Shown here one piece after another: positions 60,386-64,000 of a DNA stretch of 64,000 bases. The translations under genes and the position numbers were made by a program. The stretch's first letter is position 1; every line of letters starts with the position of its first letter. Under the pieces are notes generated by a model. The model made no database searches and had not been told where the DNA came from. It saw only the letters and a list, made by a program, of their open reading frames with translations. The DNA comes from Pisaster brevispinus (lineage: Eukaryota; Echinodermata; Asteroidea; Forcipulatida; Asteriidae), in contig JAMKCF010000002.1 in assembly GCA_023634235.1 (NCBI GenBank), forward strand, positions 11,669,091-11,733,090, in the 5' to 3' direction.

Positions 60386-61483
60386 TTAAATTTGTTTTCT
60401 TTTTACTTGTCCCTTTTGGGCTCTGTCAGTTATACACGCTATTTTCTGAAATTCTTTATGCATAAGGGTACACTGTAAAAACATGAATGTAGGTTCTAAA
60501 CACTGTTTGAACCCTTTTCTGTAACAGATTTTGAACTCGTGAAAGGACTTAGGTTAAAAACGCTATGTTAACTGCCCGAAACATGTAGACACGTTTTGTA
60601 TTGAACACTTTCACATGTTAAAAGAATGTAACAGATTCCGAATACTGAATGGCGTTTATTCTAAACACTTAACAACTTTTATTCTAAACACGCTGTTTAG
60701 CCTCTTTTAAAATGGTACAGAATCTTAAGTCTGGCGCAAGGTTAGGCCAGGCCCTATAAATTTATGGTCAAAGCAAACAAAATTAATTGCAGAGGAAGGA
60801 CTCCTTGTTTAATAAACTGATACTCAAAATTTTCACGAGTATGACGAAGGTCGAGTAAAGTTAAAAAAACAAGTTTTACGTTATGAGGCAAAAGAGACGA
60901 CAGTTCAAAAACAAGGCAAACTGTATTCTCAATGCTCGGATCGTTGCGAATCAGTCAACATAGCGCATGCACTGCAGCAGTCAGCAGTACCTTTGCCAAA
61001 TCACGCGCTTTGCGTGCGGCCAGTACTATGTCAGTAGGTAGACACATGACATACTGTCTGATGTTTTTCTAATACTGTCTGACGTGTGTCTAATACTGCC
61101 TGACGTGTGTTGGTCACCAGTGCAGCAAGAAAGGAATGCGTGGAATTGTTGACGCGCGCAAGCCTAAACATCATGTTAAGGGGCTCATTAGTTGTGTTGT
61201 AAAGCAATGGTTTTTCCCATTTTCTTGTAAAAGTATGAAGTTGCGACGCGTTTGTAGTGGTTAACATGTATGAGAACAGAAAAAGTATTGCAGTGTAACG
61301 ACAATTGAGCCTGTTTATTACCGGCAAATTTCAGTTTATCTGTATGAACCTATAAGAGGCGAAATTGAATGAATGGTTTGTTTGAAAATAAACACAGAAG
61401 TAAAAAATACACAGGTTGTGAAAGTTTTACGAGATTGCATTATTATGGTGTTCCATACGTGCCACTCCATTGGAAAAAACAAT
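60386..61483. other. Gene-poor stretch with minor repeats
   Basis: A block at about 60470-60720 begins TACACTGTAAAAAC and repeats 'tctaaacac' motifs, possibly one half of a MITE. At about 61050-61112 a ~21-bp unit 'taatactgtctgacgtgtgt' occurs about three times. No gene is recognised. Confidence 0.4.
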
Positions 61484-61872
61484 CCCGTCGCCTTTTCATT
61501 TTTTCCGTCGCGTTTTCATTTTTTTCCATCGCGTTTTCATTTTTTTCCGTCGCCTTTTTAATTTTTTCCCGTCGCCTTTTAAGCTTTTCCGTCGACTTTT
61601 CGTTTTTTTTTCCCGTCGCCTTTTCATTTTTTTCGTCGCCTTTTCCTTTTTTCCGTCGCCTTTTCAATTTTTTCCGTCGACATTTCGGTTTTTTTTCCAT
61701 CGCCTTTTCATTTTTTTTCCCGTCACCTTTTCATTTTTTTCCCGTCGCCTTTTCGTTTTTTTCCGTCGCCTTTTCAATTTTTTCCGTCGCCTTTTCGGTT
61801 TTTTTTCCGTCGCCTTTTCATTTTTCCGTCGCCTTTCCAATTTTTTCCGTCGCCTTTTCATTTTTCAGACGC
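61484..61872. repeat. Minisatellite, about 18 units of 21 bp (CCGTCGCCTTTTCATTTTTT)
   Basis: Imperfect tandem units of CCGTCGCCTTTTCATTTTTT, 18-24 bp long because the T run varies. Recurrent variants are GTCGCG, GTCGAC and CATCGC at the head and CAATTT, CGGTTT at the tail. Strong strand asymmetry: pyrimidine-rich on +. The Phe/Arg-rich open frames across it are by-products. Confidence 0.9.
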
Positions 61873-62998
61873 ATTTTTTTTTCTGAATCGGCCACGTGAC
61901 CGTCACATGATGTCCATGAGATGATTTTTGGGCTCCGCTATTGCAGTTGGCGTGTGAAAAATTATATCAGCGCGCACTGATCTCTATTATACTGACTGGA
62001 TAGCGGGTTGAGTGCGTTCATTGAAGTCACCGCAGCTCAGTGGACGCCATTTTGAAACACCCAAAAAGCTGTTGAATGCACATAGCGGGTATACCAAATA
62101 CGATGTATTTTTTAATTTAAAAAAGGGATTTCATCTCATAAATGTGTTTTCCTTACCCCCAATGTTTTTTATGCTCACAATGTAAGTATATTCATTGCAC
62201 ACATACGGGGGATTTATACATAGGCTAGATTTTCACGATGTGACAGGGGAACATGTAATTTGTTACTTCAAAATTGGATGCCGAGTGTTTTTATTAAGTA
62301 ATCCCTGTCATTCGCTCAAACCCTCACACCCACATAAGCCCAGGTACAGACAAGTACATTCGTTATTCTGGTGAATTACACCCCAATTTACTAAAAGGCA
62401 AAGTATACTTTGGTTTTTTGGGGAGTAATTTTAAAAGTGATCCCGATGAAGCATTGTATAAAATCATGTAAATTAAAGCATAACGCAACAATACATTGAA
62501 GAACAAACAAGCATGTTATGAGTTGTTTAAATGGTATTTATTCCTGTATATTGCTCATTAGAAACTTACAACAAACTGGTTTTATTACTTCTATTTAAAA
62601 AATGAAATAAAAAGTTTAACAAATAAATACAATAAAAATAAAGAAATTCAAGCAAATTATTAAAAGAGAAATGTTTACTCTGTGACCATCTTTCCAGTCC
62701 AAGATAAGTGCAAATGTTTGAACCTTTACATTTCACATTTTGCAAAAATCTGCTCACTACAAATTGATAAACTAATATTTCACATAAAACAAGAAAAAAT
62801 ATATATATATAAACATACTTTACAAGTTTGTTTATATAATTTGTATGTAACTAACAAAATAAATAATAAACCAGCAAACTAACAAACCCATAATTGAATA
62901 AATAAATAAATAAAACAGATTCAATACATACATAAATAAATAAGTCAACCAATTAAAAAATCCATAACATAGCTGGATGATGGACAGATTAGAAGACT
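61873..62998. other. AT-rich stretch, probably including the 3' UTR of the THAP gene
   Basis: No exon is seen. On the minus strand several AATAAA-type signals lie in the AT-rich run 62560-62950, as expected 3' of the last THAP exon. Short (ATAA)n and (AT)n tracts occur near 62800 and 62900. Confidence 0.45.
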
Positions 62999-63785
62999 TC
63001 ACTGGAGTGGTGCGACTGATGTAGCGGAGCCCTCTTCAAGCGGTGTCTGGTCACTCATAGTCGTCTCACTTGGGGGATGACGTATTTTGGGACACTTTCT
63101 TTTCTTCTTATTCTGTAAGACACATACATAATAAAATATTTAATAAATACTAAAATCCAATTTTTTCACACCCATTTCCCTTGAAACACAGATGCAAAGT
63201 GTTACCAAAACTAAATAAGTATTATTAACATAATTTAATACAAAATATAAGATCTCATTTTAATTGTATGAACTTTTGTAGAACAAAGATGTGACATCAG
63301 GAAATGATATGCCACAAAATATATAAATATAATCAATGAATCAATTCATGAAAAACCTATCCACTTGATTTCAGATGTTCATGTGTTAATAGCTTAATAA
63401 GCAACAATTGTAGGTAATGAGAAATAAATAGTGACCATCTTGCTCATGAAAAAAACAACTTTTTTCATAATTTTTCTGTAAAAAATATCATCTAAGTTGC
63501 CTTAAGAAAATAAATGTGCTTGATTAAAAAATCTTGGCTCTATGTACATGTTGATTATGATTGAAATGCTTAAAGCCAAGTAAAAGTAAAAAACATACCT
63601 TCCGGAGATGGACTGGGAAGTCAAATACTGTCGGTTCTGCATGGGCTCGTTGTTAAACCAGTCTTATCAAAACAAGACTCTTCAAAATGATCTAGGCAGA
63701 GAACAGATCTGTTGGATGGCTTCCATTTGTCATGCTTCATATTTACAACCCATCTCTGGGTGAGAGCATGATGACGAACAGGAAA
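62999..63785 (-). pseudogene. THAP-domain gene, two 3' exons, apparently frameshifted
   Basis: Exon 63599-63785 follows a TTTATTTCAG acceptor and reads FPVRHHALTQRWVVNMKHDK, then WKPSNRSVLCLDHFEESCF. These are the second half of a THAP zinc finger, with conserved Phe-Pro, Trp, Pro, Ser and the final Cys-x2-His. Downstream, the AVPT-like piece AEPTVFDFPVHLRK lies in the +1 frame, so one base appears lost (or two gained) between about 63620 and 63665. The exon ends AAG|GTATGT. Exon 62999-63112 follows a CTTACAG acceptor in the matching phase and reads NKKKRKCPKIRHPPS (a basic, NLS-like run), ending PLQ-stop. The exon with the first Cys pair lies beyond the window. THAP proteins bind DNA, and many derive from P-type transposases. 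A sequence error instead of a true pseudogene is possible. Confidence 0.7.
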
Positions 63786-64000
63786 CTGAAATAAATGGAC
63801 AGAAGACACTTTACTATTGATTCTTGGCTACAACTTAGGCTTACGTAGACCCTTTTTGGTTTAAAAAAAAATAATAACATAATTTGAATTATTTTGTATT
63901 ATTTGTTAATAAATTAAAAAATAAGTATTACAAATAAATATGCACCTCAAGAATGTGTTTGAGACATCGGATTTACTTGAGGGTTACTTCATAATGAACT

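Noticed and set aside
61369..61899. 176- and 138-aa Phe/Arg-rich frames
   Set aside because: Products of the 21-bp minisatellite; no domain and equivalent frames on both strands.

Overview
This is eukaryotic genomic DNA: AT-rich, genes split by GT-AG introns, dense microsatellites, MITE-, SINE- and LINE-like debris, no operons. The dominant content is a clustered family of secreted S1A (trypsin-fold) serine protease genes, each built from five coding exons of nearly fixed size (about 25, 163, 260-266, 137-146 and 189-192 nt) with identical intron phases. The protein style, the SINE-like CCTTGGGCAA motif and the THAP zinc-finger gene suggest a marine invertebrate deuterostome. An echinoderm is my best guess, but this is inference and not proven by the sequence.

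Layout. 1-565: promoter, first exon and part of intron 1 of a protease gene that runs off the left edge (- strand). 1406-3212: broken protease pseudogene (-). 4635-7615: one intact, divergent protease gene on the + strand with a non-trypsin S1 pocket. Then four intact trypsin-like genes on the - strand, in a head-to-tail array with first exons about 9.1-9.4 kb apart: gene 2 (10640-16007), gene 3 (18432-25144), gene 4 (28511-34488), gene 5 (38209-43686). 43614-53146 is a very recent tandem duplication of a 4.77-kb block that leaves an orphan last exon (47522-47710) and an orphan promoter plus first exon (48435-48459). Gene 6 (52282-57157, -) follows, with a different promoter and first exon. 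57.2-62.5 kb is gene-poor and holds two unusual repeat arrays. 62999-63785 holds two exons of a THAP-domain gene (-), which appears frameshifted.

Two subfamilies can be told apart. Type I (genes 1, 2, 3, 5) has about 1.04 kb of intron 1 (where complete) and a canonical TATATAAG promoter. In genes 2, 3 and 5 a GA tract lies about 475 bp upstream. Genes 2, 3 and 5 also share a coding-like relic in intron 2. Type II bodies (genes 4, 6) carry an array of palindromes in intron 1. Gene 4 is a chimera: type II body with a type I promoter and first exon.

All proteins carry a signal peptide and the His-Asp-Ser triad, so they are expected to be secreted, probably digestive, proteases. All of them have Leu, not Arg/Lys, just before the IVGG that must become the new N-terminus, so activation cannot follow the usual trypsinogen route. 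The most striking mobile element is a 979-bp foldback element (19781-20759) in intron 3 of gene 3. Its arms are arrays of 42-bp repeats, it has a 6-bp target duplication, and two empty sites are present in the paralogues of the same window.
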